Of a stretch of DNA of 64,000 bases, positions 25,742 through 37,164 are shown piece by piece (positions within the stretch are counted from its first letter, which is position 1; every line of letters begins with the position of its first letter). The notes under the pieces were generated by a model. The model ran no database searches and was not told where the DNA came from. It saw only the letters and a program-made list of their open reading frames with translations. The translations under genes were made by a program, and so were the position numbers. Where the stretch lies: NCBI GenBank assembly GCA_034620365.1, contig JAQGEQ010000084.1:2294001-2358000 (forward strand), read 5' to 3'. The DNA comes from Pegea sp. RAD2-039. Lineage: Eukaryota > Chordata > Thaliacea > Salpida > Salpidae.

Positions 25742-26578
25742 TTATTGCTGAGAAGCGTTTTGAATGATAAAGAAGATGACGGCAGGTAAGATGTACATCC
25801 ACTAAAATAAAAAAGGATCAAAATGAAGATATAAGAACATCTTTATCATACTTACATATTTAGCCAGAAAAGATTTATTTTCTTTAGCAGGCGACTCTCT
25901 TTGTTGGCGCTCTTTCTCTATTTTAGCCAAATAAGCCACAGTGTCAGGTCTAAAAGATAAGAGGTAAATAATGAAGATATAAAGAAGACAATCACATTGC
26001 TGCTTGCTCTGGTACTGAAACTACAACATCTTGATCGATTTGCAAAAAGTCTTCAGATGTTCCTTCTAACACAGAGGGATAAAAACTTAAAGAGATTATA
26101 CTTCCAAAACCATCTAGTTGCAAATGAATAGATCCTAAAGTTGTTGTTTTTATAACTTCAATCTGAAGATGAATATTTTAACAGCAAACTCTACACTTGT
26201 GTGATAGTAACCATAGGAAGTGACGTCATAATCCAATTAGTATCTTTATCGTCAGTATTTGATGATGTAATGTCTTTCAAATTTGTAGATGTACGGATTC
26301 TAATAAATTCTTCATTATTGTCCAGTGCAGACATCGGTAGTTGTTGTAGATCTGTTAAAGTGATGTCACTACCTTTCATGTTCATAAAATGAATAATCCC
26401 AAAGTGTTTGAAGCCTAAAAGTTAATTTAATCAAACTTTAAATTCATAAAATCAGTAAAAAAATGTAAAAAAGTTACAATAACTTGCCTTGCCCATAATC
26501 AATTTCTAGAGAGGTTTTGTAGCCTGAGTTGGCAAAACAAAAACTAACAAAAGAAGCCAGAAACAAAAGCTTCAACAT
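25742..26578 (-). CDS. EMC10: ER membrane protein complex subunit 10
   Basis: Five exons (26488-26578, 26197-26414, 25996-26162, 25856-25949, 25742-25801) encode 209 residues. An N-terminal signal peptide (about 1-17) is followed by a lumenal domain. The end matches the family closely: a helix with AKIEKERQQR, then SFLAKYWMYILPAVIFFII (compare human SFFAKYWMYIIPVVLFLMM) as the single membrane anchor. EMC10 is a lumenal part of the EMC insertase, which places tail-anchored and multipass proteins into the ER membrane. The first intron uses a GC donor (CAAG|GCAAGT); using the nearby GT breaks the frame. Intron 2 is only 34 nt (26163-26196), needed because an in-frame TAG lies inside it. The protein is shorter than human EMC10 (about 260). 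Confidence 0.9.
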
Positions 26579-26579
26579 T

Positions 26580-28870
26580 TTAGTTCACTTAATAATTAAA
26601 ATATTTTTAGAGAAATAGAAGCTTTGTAATAAATAATAAATTATAAATTAACATCTTATAAGTTAATTAAAAACAAAATAAAATTTTTATTCTAATGTTT
26701 TATTCATAAATGTGAAAGACAATTTTGCAAATTGAAGTTTATATAATTCAGAAATATTCAGGAAACCTTAATTAGATACTTTAAAACCTTTTTAAAAAAT
26801 TGAAATTATTTTTCTGTTAAATGTTATTCATCAAATCTTAATGATTCTTTTATACAAATAAATTAAAGTCTGCACTTTATTAAGAACCAAAGTTATATTA
26901 AAAAAAATCATTTTAATAAAGTAATACAAAAAAACAAATATAATTAATTATTAAATAAAAATATTATTCAAAAAAAGGTTTAGAAGTTAAATCTTATTTA
27001 TTACAATAAATGCAAAGGAGGGTGTCTGAAGTATAAATTAAATTGAAATTATGTGAAACAAATAAAGAATAAAATAAATTTTATCAAAATATTTTAAGAA
27101 CTTAGACTATTCAAAACAAAATATTTCAATTATTCAATGAATTTATATAACTAGACAGAAAATTTATATTTATAAACTAATTAACAAAAAAGCTTAAATT
27201 TGTAGAAGTAGTATGCTAAAGTATTTTATAAAAACTAAATTTATTTTAATGAAAAATTATTTAGAAAATAAATTATGTTTAAATAAAAGTGTTAAAAATC
27301 AAAAGTAACATTTCGAATAAAAAAAATTTATAATAAAATAATAATATTCAGGGAAAATAAATAGTTCAAAAAACTAGAATTTTATAACTTTCAATTGCAG
27401 ATAAATATTCATAAAAATAAAAATATTTATCCTATTTCAAAAGATTGATTTATTACTGAAGCTGTATTTATGTTTCAAATGTTTGGAGTCAACAGAACGA
27501 AAATGAACTTTAGAAATTTCTAATAAAATTCTCCAAAAGCTAAGTTTTAAACATTTGGAAATAACTCTATTTAAAATTCAAAATATATAGAAGAATAACA
27601 TGTAAGATAACATATAAAAGTTTAAATATTGTTTAAATTGAAAGTATCGTTAAGCTCAATAAATAAATTTGTCAGAAAAAGCTTTTCTAGATGAAATTTC
27701 AAGCAATACAGTAAAATACAAACAGCAAAATTAAAATAGGAGTACTTCGATTAAAATCTTAGCTGAAACTTATTCTTTGCTAATTAACTAATTTTTAATC
27801 TATAACTTAATAATAGTCGATAAGTTAATTAATTTGTAAAATAGCAAAACAATCTTATCAGCCTAATTAAGTGATTACCAAAGGTTCTGAAATTGATTGT
27901 AAGCTAAATTCATGTTATTTGTTAGAGATATTCGTTAAATACTTTTTATAAGCCTTTTAACAACTTATGTCCTTATCTCTAGTGTGATAGAGAAAAAGAA
28001 TTTGCATAAGGTAAGAAAGATTATTAAAGTTCTTAAATTAATTTTTTCAAATCTAGCAGTAAAACCTTCATTAGGCTGCAATGCGATTAAATTAAAGTCA
28101 AATGATTTCAAAAATTTTTATAATTCTATTATAAATCGAAGTTAAACCTTACTTTTATGCATAAACATATTTTATATAAATTTGATAAAAGCAGAAAGTT
28201 TAGGTTTTGAATAATCAAAATTAAATATTTTCTGTACAAATGTAGATAAGGCTGCATAATACTTATAATACCAGAGCTTGATTCTGATTTTTGAATCGCA
28301 ATAAAAGCAAAAAATATTCTTGTACAAGTTAAAATTCTTATTACTATGTTTGATGCTAATAGAAAAGTGGTTACCTTGTTATGCTAGTTGCAGGTAGTCT
28401 GAGCCACTAAGAAAAATGTTTGTATTTAAGCCGAAGAGTCATAAACTTGTCATCTAAATTATATGCAACTACTATGGTTAAGACTATCAAAAATTAGCTT
28501 CAGAATTATTCAAGTTCTTTTAGTAACAAATCAACAAATTTTGTTCAAAAGTTGAGATATCATCAGTGATCAGATTCGAAATCACTTTATGCCTCATAAT
28601 CTTATTTTTTAATTATTTTTATAAACCAATTTTGTTAAAATAAGATTTTATTTGCTGATGTTTCCGATAAAAAAGTTATAAAACATTTAAGAAAGATTAA
28701 ATAAAAGATTTTGATAGGTAGTGTGAATCTGGATAACAGATATCTTTGGACAAGATTTATAAAAAATAAAACATGAAAATTAATTTCTTCAAAACAAGAG
28801 TAAATGAAGATTTCTTCTTCAACGTTAATCTGAGAAGAGAAAATCTCTGTTCAAGTGCAGTGAACAGATG
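26580..28870. other. AT-rich intergenic DNA with one LINE tail relic
   Basis: Between the EMC10 start and the RSU1 stop no gene is visible. The only recognisable item is a LINE/SINE tail relic at 26993-27036. The rest is low-complexity A/T. Confidence 0.6.
26993..27036 (-). mobile_element. Relic of the shared LINE/SINE 3' tail
   Basis: TTTATTACAATAAATGCAAA followed by GGAGGGTGTCTGAAG matches, in minus orientation, the terminal 40 nt of the LINE at 37.2 kb and the SINE at 33.7 kb. Everything upstream is lost or never inserted. Confidence 0.6.
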
Positions 28871-30041
28871 TTATCGGTTGTTTAATGGTTTTCTACTAAT
28901 CTTCTTCGATTTATCTTCCTTCTTTTTTGGTGGATCAGTATCAGCTGCAATGTGTCTTCCATACAAGCTGAAAATTTCAATTTTGAGAAGTAGATCTCTT
29001 AAAAAAAGTTCACTGACTATTTGTAAGTATCTGATCGGATATATTCGAAGACATGCGAGATTCCCAGCTGATGTTGCTCCACTATCGGATGTACCCAGGG
29101 CTTACGATGTTGCTCCACTATCGGATGTACCCAGGGATTACGATCCATTTTAAAAACATTTTTTGGTCCAATTAGATCCAAATTCCCTGAATCAATAAAA
29201 AAATATATAATTAAAGAAATTAGAAGACTTACTAACCAATTTCTGGGGGCAAGACAGTCAAACGATTTCCTTGGATGTGAAGTTCTTTGATCTTCTTGAG
29301 CTGGCCAAGCTCCTTTGGAAGTTGGATCAGATCATTATCACGGATTGAAAACTTGTGAAAAATAACATTTTAGTAACTTTTACTTTTGTTGTTTATGAGA
29401 TTTACAATTTGTAGCTCTTTCAACTTAATGATGTCAGAAGGAAAGACTTCAAAATCATTATCAGAAAGATAAAGAGCTCTAAGAGTATCTGAAAGATAAT
29501 TTGGGATCAAAATAAATTAAAAAAAGAAGAAGAACTGACCAAGGATGAAGAAATTGAGAGGAAGAGATTTCTCAGTCAAGTTGTTGTATGAAAGATCCAA
29601 AATTTCCAGCTTTGCAAAAGCCCCAAATCCTCTGGGCAAGTTATTCAAACGATTCATCCTGTGGAGATATTTATAATTGTAATAAAACACCAACAATCAA
29701 ATTTAAAAGAGCAAACCCGAGATTAAGAACCTTTAACTTCATCAAACCACTCAAAGAACTTGGTAGCTCATCAATAAGGTTGTTAAAAAGATTAAGAGAC
29801 ACCAAATGACCCAACTCAGTAATGCTGGGAGGAACAGCAGTCAGTTTGTTGTGACTCATCGTCAAATGGGTCAAATGGTCCAACAACACTAAAAAAGTTG
29901 AATGTTGGTTGAAATTAAAATTATTATTAACTTACATAAGCCAGGAACTTCATTTATATTTTGAATACTTTTATCACTAAAATCTAATTGTTCTTGTTGG
30001 TTTTCTTTTGCTTCATCAACCAACTTTTTCAATTTTGACAT
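28871..30041 (-). CDS. RSU1: Ras suppressor protein 1 (leucine-rich repeats)
   Basis: Seven exons (29936-30041, 29717-29888, 29540-29658, 29406-29488, 29237-29351, 29018-29186, 28871-28967) encode 286 residues. The N-terminus MSKLKKLVDEAKEN, the repeats (LTHLTMSHNKLTAVPPSITE, LPRGFGAFAKLEILDLSYNN, LRALYLSDNDFEVFPSDI, KELHIQGNRLTVLPPEIGNL) and the end (HVFEYIRS, YLYGRH, DKSKKISRKPL) align with human RSU1 throughout. RSU1 binds PINCH in the ILK-PINCH-parvin complex at integrin adhesions. An in-frame 36-bp tandem duplication in exon 6 repeats 12 residues (PWVHPIVEQH region), making the protein slightly longer than human (277). The last exon is easily missed because the preceding exon reads into a TAG two bases past the true donor. 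Confidence 0.96.
29071..29142. repeat. 36-bp tandem duplication inside RSU1 exon 6
   Basis: Two adjacent 36-bp copies (29071-29106 and 29107-29142) differ at one base. The unit is a multiple of three, so the reading frame is kept and 12 residues are repeated. Confidence 0.9.
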
Positions 30042-31335
30042 TTTCTTTAATCAAAAACAAAACCTGTAAAAAGAAATTAGCATTAATAGCTAAAAAAAAC
30101 TTAGGACTTTTTAAAGAACTAGTTGACTTATTTAGTTTCTTTCTCAATAGATTTAATTTATTAATATTTCAGATATATAATTATTTATAAGTTTAAAAAA
30201 GATTTAATCTGAGGAAGATGAATAATATCTATGAAAGTTACTTTATTAGATTTATAGAAACCTATTACTTAAAAATAATTTATCAAGATTATTATTTATA
30301 TTTTAAAGAAATAAAATTATTTCCATAGAAAAAACATTATATCATATTAGAACAAAACTTTAATAACAAATAGTAAACTAAATAAAAATAAATATTAGGT
30401 ACCACACCTTAAAAAAGTCAACAATTGTAACCTAAATTATAAATAAGAAAGTGAATTTTAACATATATTTATAGTGAAAAAAAGTTTATAAAAGTCTTTA
30501 TAATTTATTTCAATATTGTAAAAGTAAATTTTCTATATATTGAACCTAACTATAAAAAGAAAAATACATCCTAAGTCAATTTCAACTAGTATAAGAATAC
30601 CATGACAGCTTTGCAAGATTTAGAAAATAAATGAAGATTATGAAATTTATAAAAAACAACTTTACCATAAACACAAGTGGAGAAAACATGAGAAAAAGAA
30701 ATATAATAATATTGATAATTTAACATCGTAAAGCTATATAAGGAACTGTTTTTTATGTCCATAACATATCTTGGCCCATTTTTTTATTTCAAATTTTACT
30801 GATACACATACTATTTAATGAATAACTTGACACCAAATATTTAACTAATTAGACTTGCTATTTTTTTTTTAATTTTATTCACAAGTAATAAATGACCTAA
30901 AACTAGTATTGTATGTATGAACATAATCTTAAGTAACATTCTATGCTACTATCTGGCTATGTCTTCTATAAACAAATACTTCATTTAGTTTTCTTTTAAT
31001 TGAAGTAACGAAATCGTATGATGCCGTCTTTATCTAATTTCTACAACGAGATTCTAAGGGTGATCTGACCACATGTCAAGTTGTGCTTTTATATCAGGTA
31101 GAGATATCTTTAATAAGAGACCATCAAAGTAATAGTATCTACTAAATAATTGTTCTCAACCATTTCATTCAGAATGAGTTTAGAACCATTTTTTTTAAAT
31201 TATTACTTTGATTCTGTTTGAATAAGGATATAGGTTAAAGTTTATTGAGTAGTGCTTATAAGTTTTAATAAAATTATTTGAGTAAATGTTTTGTATACTA
31301 CATGTGATAATTTTTCTACCAGGATAAGAAACTTT
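30042..31335. other. AT-rich intergenic DNA
   Basis: Region upstream of RSU1 up to the LINE derivative. No exon, repeat or clear promoter motif is seen beyond the expected 5' flank of RSU1. Confidence 0.55.
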
Positions 31336-31336
31336 C

Positions 31337-32116
31337 GATTTGAACTATTTGGTTTGGTTACACTAAAAACCTTTCATGAAAGTAAAAACTATGGTGGATC
31401 AAAATAAAAGTGGCAAGACCTTACGTTCCAGTATACAGAAAAATTCTGACAAACCGACTTCAACAAAACAAGCTTGCAATGGCAATTACCAATCCTGAAA
31501 TAAAACTTGATCTGGTGAAGATCTGGCAATAGAATGTATTAAATACCTCTCATGGTTTCATCTCACCTGTAGCAATGTGAGCAAGAAAATTTATAATATA
31601 CCCTTAAAAACAACCAGACGTTGCAAATGGGATTTAAATCGACATAACATCTACCTCAGCTAATTCTAATTCAAACCTATTGTCCGACATCAGTAGATCT
31701 ATAACCACTGAATTGGCCAGATCTAAATCTGAAATTGGCAACGATGTTGCCAAGATCAACGAAAAAATTTCTAGTTTGTCTAAATCAATCGATGAACTGG
31801 ATGCCTCTACAAAGAAACCTGTCACATTAGCCTCGGTGGTTGGTGATTACGATTCCGACAAAAATGCTAGCATGGTACAACTTCTTGCCAAGAAGGTCAC
31901 CAACACGCACGTAAAACTTACTTTGAGCCATGAAGATAGATAAAACAATGTCATCATCTTTAATGTCTGTGAGACTAATAACAACTGAAATGCCATGGGT
32001 TACATATTTTGCTTTCTGTGTTTCTAACTTAATACATACTATTAGTGAGAATGTGTGTCAGCGGGAGGTGCTTTCTCCAGGTACCCTCTTTCGCATTTAT
32101 TGAAATAAATAAATAA
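31337..32116 (+). mobile_element. Internally deleted LINE copy (ORF1 fused to 3' UTR)
   Basis: The copy starts like the LINE at 40.26 kb (ATGGTGGATCAAAATAAAAG at 31391) and carries ORF1 with a damaged PHD-like finger, then a coiled-coil-like open frame at 31680-31943. Near 31985-31990 it jumps directly to the 3' UTR (CTGAAATGCCATG-GGTTACA) and ends with the family tail (GAGAATGTGTGT ... CGCATTTATTG) at about 32110. The ORF1 C-terminus, endonuclease and reverse transcriptase are missing. It is either a non-autonomous deletion derivative or a template-switch insertion. The 3' end is followed by ATAAATAAATAAAG. Confidence 0.85.
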
Positions 32117-33698
32117 AGTGTTATTAAAATGAAAGCTTTTATACATTTTGAAAAATTAAAATGACCAGTAAAAATATAATAGTATAATAGAATACCAGTT
32201 TTACAAGTAAAAATATATTTTTTTAGTATTTAGAAAAGATAGCCGATTAACAATTAGAATAAAGTGTAAACGATTTAATATTTTCTTCGAATTACACAAT
32301 TTCTTTGGAGGTTTTAGCAAGTGCTCCTAGAATAAAACAGAATAAAACTAGAATAAAATCACTCATAGTTACATAAATTCAAAATTTATCAATGAAATTG
32401 AAAAATTTATTCTTTTGTGGATTTCTTCATAAAATAGATTTACAATTAAAGTTTAAAAATCACCATAGTATGCTTTTAGTATGCAACTAAAAGCAAAGCA
32501 CTTTAGCTAATAACAAAACTTATCTTGTAGCTTTATACTTATCAAGGTACTTGTGCTCCAAATAGTGTCAACTAACTTTAACGTGTTTTTTGTAGAATTA
32601 AAGCTATACATCCAACTTTGCGTTACATGTGTATTACGTGTTAATTTATGAAATGAAATTAAGTAATTTTAGTAGAAGCTTCTATTTTTTAATTATATAA
32701 ATAATTATTAAACATCTACTATAGAGGCTAATAGCAAAAAGATTAATTGAAACTAAAACTTAAAATTCAGCTGAGTAAGCATTTTCTTAATTTTGCAAGC
32801 TGTTTTGCACGCACCAATACGATTTTTTTAATTGCTAGCTTTACCAATTTCTAAAGCTTCATAGGAATATGTTTTGAAATTTGGCAAATGCTTCATTAAG
32901 AAAAGTCATTCATTGTATTATTAGCAAGTTTATTTCTAATATAAATTAAATTTTCAATACTGTTTCTTTCTAAACTGTAAAATTCCTTATTTAGCAGTTT
33001 TCTATGGTTTTCATTCAACATATTCTTATTGAAATAGAATAAATTAAATATATGCTTGAACGAGCACAATGTCCTTCAACAAAAACTAAGTTGCTTCCTT
33101 ATTATCACAAAAGTCGTGTTTTGAAACTTTGAATTTGGCAAAATATCAATTTTTTTATATTTCTTACTTCACTCTTAACTTTCTAGTAAATAAAAATTTA
33201 TGCTTTATTTTTAATTTTACTGAAGTTAAAACTTACTTTAATATTTATTGATTTAATCACTTTTATATATTAATTTTATGTTTTAGCATTAAAATTATTT
33301 GTTATTATTCTATTACTTATGGAAAATATTTCCTAAAAAGTATGTATATGTGTTGCTTAAAATGTTTATAGTTAGCATAAAAATTCTGACAATAAATTGC
33401 ACTTTCCATACTTTTTCTACTGATTAAGCAGAAATTCTGCAATTTTTTTTTAGTGTTTTTCTTTATATATACTATTATCATGCCATATTAGATAAATTTT
33501 TTGTAAATGTGACTATTTTTTATAATTCTTTTTTATTTATTTTATAATACATTTTTTTACAGGAAATTTATTGTGTAATATTTTATAATATTCAACTTTA
33601 TTTGTAAGGTGATATAGAAATAGTTTTGATTATTTTTCTGAAAGAGACTTTTCTAGGTCTATATATTTTAAATATATCATTAGTTTCAGAGAATATTT
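32117..33698. other. AT-rich intergenic DNA
   Basis: No gene or repeat family recognised; only short A/T-rich frames. Confidence 0.55.
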
Positions 33699-33699
33699 A

Positions 33700-33872
33700 T
33701 TTATATTTATTTATATATATAAATGCGAAGGAGGGTGCCTAAAGAGAGCACATCTCTCTAACACACATTCTCAGGAGTTTTATATGTCTCCACCTGGGGT
33801 CGAACCCGGTACTTCCTAGCTAGATGTACCTTGTAGCTAAGTGTAGTAACCGCTTCGGGACCAAGCAGGACA
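33700..33872 (-). mobile_element. tRNA-derived SINE with LINE-type 3' tail
   Basis: Read on the minus strand from about 33870, the element begins with a tRNA-like head. It has an A-box-like TGGTCCCGAAGCGG and, some 50 nt later, a near-perfect B box GGTTCGACCCC, together the RNA polymerase III internal promoter. A short body (AGGTGGAGACATATAAAACTC) leads into GAGAATGTGTGTTAGAGAG and GCACCCTCCTTCGCATTTAT, which is the 3' end of the LINE family at 37.2-40.3 kb. It ends in an A/T-rich ATAAATA-type simple repeat. A SINE borrowing the tail of its partner LINE is a known arrangement. Confidence 0.85.
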
Positions 33873-34056
33873 ATATTTATGATATATTTAATACCCATTT
33901 ATATTAGTACATATTATATATATGGTTAATAAAATATTTTAAGATAGTTTGATTAATCATTTTTATCTTTTATAAATATCTATAAGCAAACAAAGTTGAA
34001 GTCTACTTTATTAATTTTGGTTTTTTATCTTTAAAGGGCTTTTTAGCTAATTAAAA

Positions 34057-35856
34057 ATGTTTTTAATTTTATTTTTATTGACTGCATCCATAATACTTTT
34101 TTCTTTTCTGAAAAAAAAGAAAAACTTCTTTACAATTCCACCTGATTGCGAACTTAATCTAGAAAAAGATAGGACAGAGAGAAAAAAAGTTCTTAAAAAA
34201 TTATTTGATAAGAAGTTAATTCCAAATAAAATAGATACAATTGTAATTGGAAGTGGTTCAGGTGGTTTGACTTGTGCTGCATTGTTGGCTAAAGCTGGCA
34301 AAAAAGTCGTAGTTTTAGAAAAACACAAATTGATTGGTGGATGTACTCATACTTTCTGTAAAAAGGGATTTGAGTTTGATGTTGGTATTCATTATGTAGG
34401 AAATATGGAACCTGGAAGTTTGAATCGTTTTCTTTTCGATTTTATGACAAATGGTAAGTTGAAGTGGACTGCTATTGATGAACAGTTTGATACTGTTGTC
34501 TTGGATGAGAATGATCAAATTAAGAAATTTGATTATTACACTGGATGGAAGAAGAGTAAGGAATCATTGAAAAAGTCTTTTCCAAAAGATCATGAAGCAA
34601 TTGATAAATACTTTCAGTTACTTCATTCTTTACGTAGAGTTGGTGCCCACTTTGCAATGCTTAAAATCTTACCGCTTTGGTTTCTAAAATTTGCTATCTT
34701 CTTCAAATTACACAAAATATTTTTGAAGAATTATGAAAAGTACTCAACAAAAAGTCTGAAGGAAGTCGTTGATGGTTTGACAAATAATGAAGATTTAAAA
34801 GCTGTTCTTTGTTACTCATTTGGTGATTATGGGACTTTCCCTAGTCGGACCCCTTTTCTCATGCATGCTTTACTCAACAATCATTTTCTGCGTTCAGGTG
34901 GTTTTTACCCGGTAGGGGGAGCTAGTGAGATTGCTTATCAAATGATCCCTGTGATTGAAGAGGCTGGAGGTGTAGCACTCGGTGGCGCTGCTGTTTCTAG
35001 TATAATATTTGAAAATGGGAAAGCTGTTGGAGTAATAGTCAATGATAATGTGAAGATTTATGCTGAGAATATCGTTTCTGACGCAGGAGTTTATAATACT
35101 TACAACAAGTTAGTTGATAAAGAAATTGTAGAGAGGTATGGGGTTAAGAAAACTTTGAAAGGTGTTCAAAGAGCTTACTCTTTTATACAAGTGTTTGTTG
35201 GCTTAGAGGGTACAAAAGATGATTTAAATCTTCCCTCGAAACAATTTTGGGTCTTCAACTCTCCTCATATTGACAGAAATACAAAAGATTTTATGAACTT
35301 AGAAGCAATAGAGGCTGCTAACTCTTCTATACCACTCCTGTTTGTTTCATTTCCATCTGCAAAGGACCATACTTACGACCTAAGACACCCGGGCAAGTCA
35401 AGCTGTGCAATCGTCACTTTCTGCAATCATGATTGGTTTTCTGAATGGTCAAACTATCCATGTCATAAAAGGGGACAAGATTATGAAAGTATGAAGTCTG
35501 CAATTGCTGAACAAGCCTGGAAACAGGTTTTGCGTTTATTTCCTCATTTGAAGGATAAAGTGGCGTATTTTGATTCTGGTTCTCCTTTAACTCATGCTCA
35601 TTATATTAATAATGATTATGGTGAAATTTATGGAATTGATCATAATATTGAAAGATTTCAAATTGAACAAGCAATAAATCTAAGACCTGAAACTTTATGC
35701 CCAGGACTTTATTTAACTGGCCAAGATATATTCACTTGTGGTTTTATAGGAAGTTCTTATGGAGGTTTGCTTACAGCTTCCAAGTTATTAGATACTAATC
35801 TGTTGAATGATATGCTAGAAATCATGCCTCAGTACCGGAAAACTGTCAAGAAATAG
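34057..35856 (+). CDS. RETSAT: All-trans-retinol 13,14-reductase (RETSAT)
   Basis: A single uninterrupted exon encodes 599 residues, close to human RETSAT (610). Residues 1-18 form a hydrophobic signal anchor followed by four lysines. The FAD-binding Rossmann motif GSGSGG is at 65-70 with the ribose-binding Glu at 88 (VVVLEKH). Family blocks follow in order: GGCTHTF, EFDVGIHYVGN, MHALLNNHFLRSGGFYPVGG, IPLLFVSFPSAKD, GSPLTHAHY and near the end LYLTGQDIFTCGFIGSSYGG. The enzyme saturates the 13-14 double bond of all-trans-retinol in the ER membrane. All other genes here have many introns, so the intronless state is notable. A CTTTTTAG string 14 bp before the ATG could be the acceptor of a 5' UTR intron. 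Confidence 0.94.
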   Translation: MFLILFLLTASIILFSFLKKKKNFFTIPPDCELNLEKDRTERKKVLKKLFDKKLIPNKIDTIVIGSGSGGLTCAALLAKAGKKVVVLEKHKLIGGCTHTFCKKGFEFDVGIHYVGNMEPGSLNRFLFDFMTNGKLKWTAIDEQFDTVVLDENDQIKKFDYYTGWKKSKESLKKSFPKDHEAIDKYFQLLHSLRRVGAHFAMLKILPLWFLKFAIFFKLHKIFLKNYEKYSTKSLKEVVDGLTNNEDLKAVLCYSFGDYGTFPSRTPFLMHALLNNHFLRSGGFYPVGGASEIAYQMIPVIEEAGGVALGGAAVSSIIFENGKAVGVIVNDNVKIYAENIVSDAGVYNTYNKLVDKEIVERYGVKKTLKGVQRAYSFIQVFVGLEGTKDDLNLPSKQFWVFNSPHIDRNTKDFMNLEAIEAANSSIPLLFVSFPSAKDHTYDLRHPGKSSCAIVTFCNHDWFSEWSNYPCHKRGQDYESMKSAIAEQAWKQVLRLFPHLKDKVAYFDSGSPLTHAHYINNDYGEIYGIDHNIERFQIEQAINLRPETLCPGLYLTGQDIFTCGFIGSSYGGLLTASKLLDTNLLNDMLEIMPQYRKTVKK

Positions 35857-37160
35857 TAGATTTGTCAGCTATCATCAGTGTAATATATTCAGTACATTAA
35901 AAGTTACTCTAATCATAGCAATATATAATGACATCTAACTCAGATTCTATTCAAGCAGTTTGTTTTTTTATCATATTTTAATCAATAACTGATCTCAGTG
36001 TCTTAGATAATGTGCCTCCATTTTTTAGTTAGTTTTAATGAAATTATTTTAAATGTAATTTCTTAACCTTGAAATGTTCTCAAGCAAATTTATTGCTATT
36101 GTTGTTTTAATTCATGTTTACATTTTAGATAAATACAGTGTTCTTGTTTGGTTTCACCTTATGTTAAAATAAAATGAATACATTGCAATAAGTATAAACT
36201 TGCGTTAGCTGAAGTAATTTCAAATGCTAAAATCTATAACATAACTTCTCATTGAAACTAGGAAAATTAATTTTTTTAATTTTGATTTGTTAAGAATAAC
36301 TCATATAAAATAGCATTGATTTCTGTGAAAAATTTATTGTATTTGTAATTAAAATTTATTTGTTAAAACTGCTAAACGCAAAAATATTTTTGAAATATTA
36401 TGTTTTAAGTTCCTACCAATAAACTGTTTTAATTTATGATTTATATAACTTTCTGATGCAGTTAATTAAAAGTATTCTGATTGATGAAATCTTAGTCATA
36501 TTATCAAAAAAAATTGATAGTTTTTAAAAACCTACTTTAATTTCGAATTTTTACCAATTATGTTGTACTTGTTAAATTATAAACTTGAAAGCTAACTTTC
36601 CTCAACAAATTTGAATTATTTGGAAATAGATTTGACTCAACTCTTAATGTCTTGAAAGTAATTTTACTCTTGAGTTATCTTATTTAGCAAAAAAAATCTT
36701 AGAAAGTAATAGAAGATTATGTAAAGTAGTAGAAATAAAACCTTTGACAATTTTGCAACGATAGTTTAACCGTAACCTTTATGAGATATCATAATACATA
36801 TTTATATATAATATAAAATATAGTTTTAATATTAACTTAAAACTGCTTTTATTCAAGTAAGAGTTAAATTTTTAATAAGTCATCTTAGACTCCGATTTTA
36901 ACAATTCGTTTGATATATTGGTGATCTTTGAACTGTCAGAACATTTTAGAAATATGTTTTTGATCTATTTTAATCTATATCTGCCAACCTCAATATCTAT
37001 TTCAAAAATATAAGATTTATTAAAAATGTATTTGCAGAACTGTTTCAAAAATGGTATCTTCTGACGTTGTATCAAAAAATGATTGATAACTGATATAATA
37101 ATCAATTAAAACTATCGTTCGTTCTAACCGAGTACCTCCAAACAATATAGTTTAGAGCTT
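35857..37160. other. RETSAT 3' UTR and AT-rich intergenic DNA
   Basis: A possible polyadenylation signal (AAAATAAAATG) lies near 36163. The rest shows no exon or repeat down to the tail of the LINE. Confidence 0.5.
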
Positions 37161-37164
37161 AAAA

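Noticed and set aside
28773..29153. Plus-strand open frame of 126 codons
   Set aside because: It is antisense to the last two RSU1 exons, including the 36-bp duplication, and has no similarity of its own.
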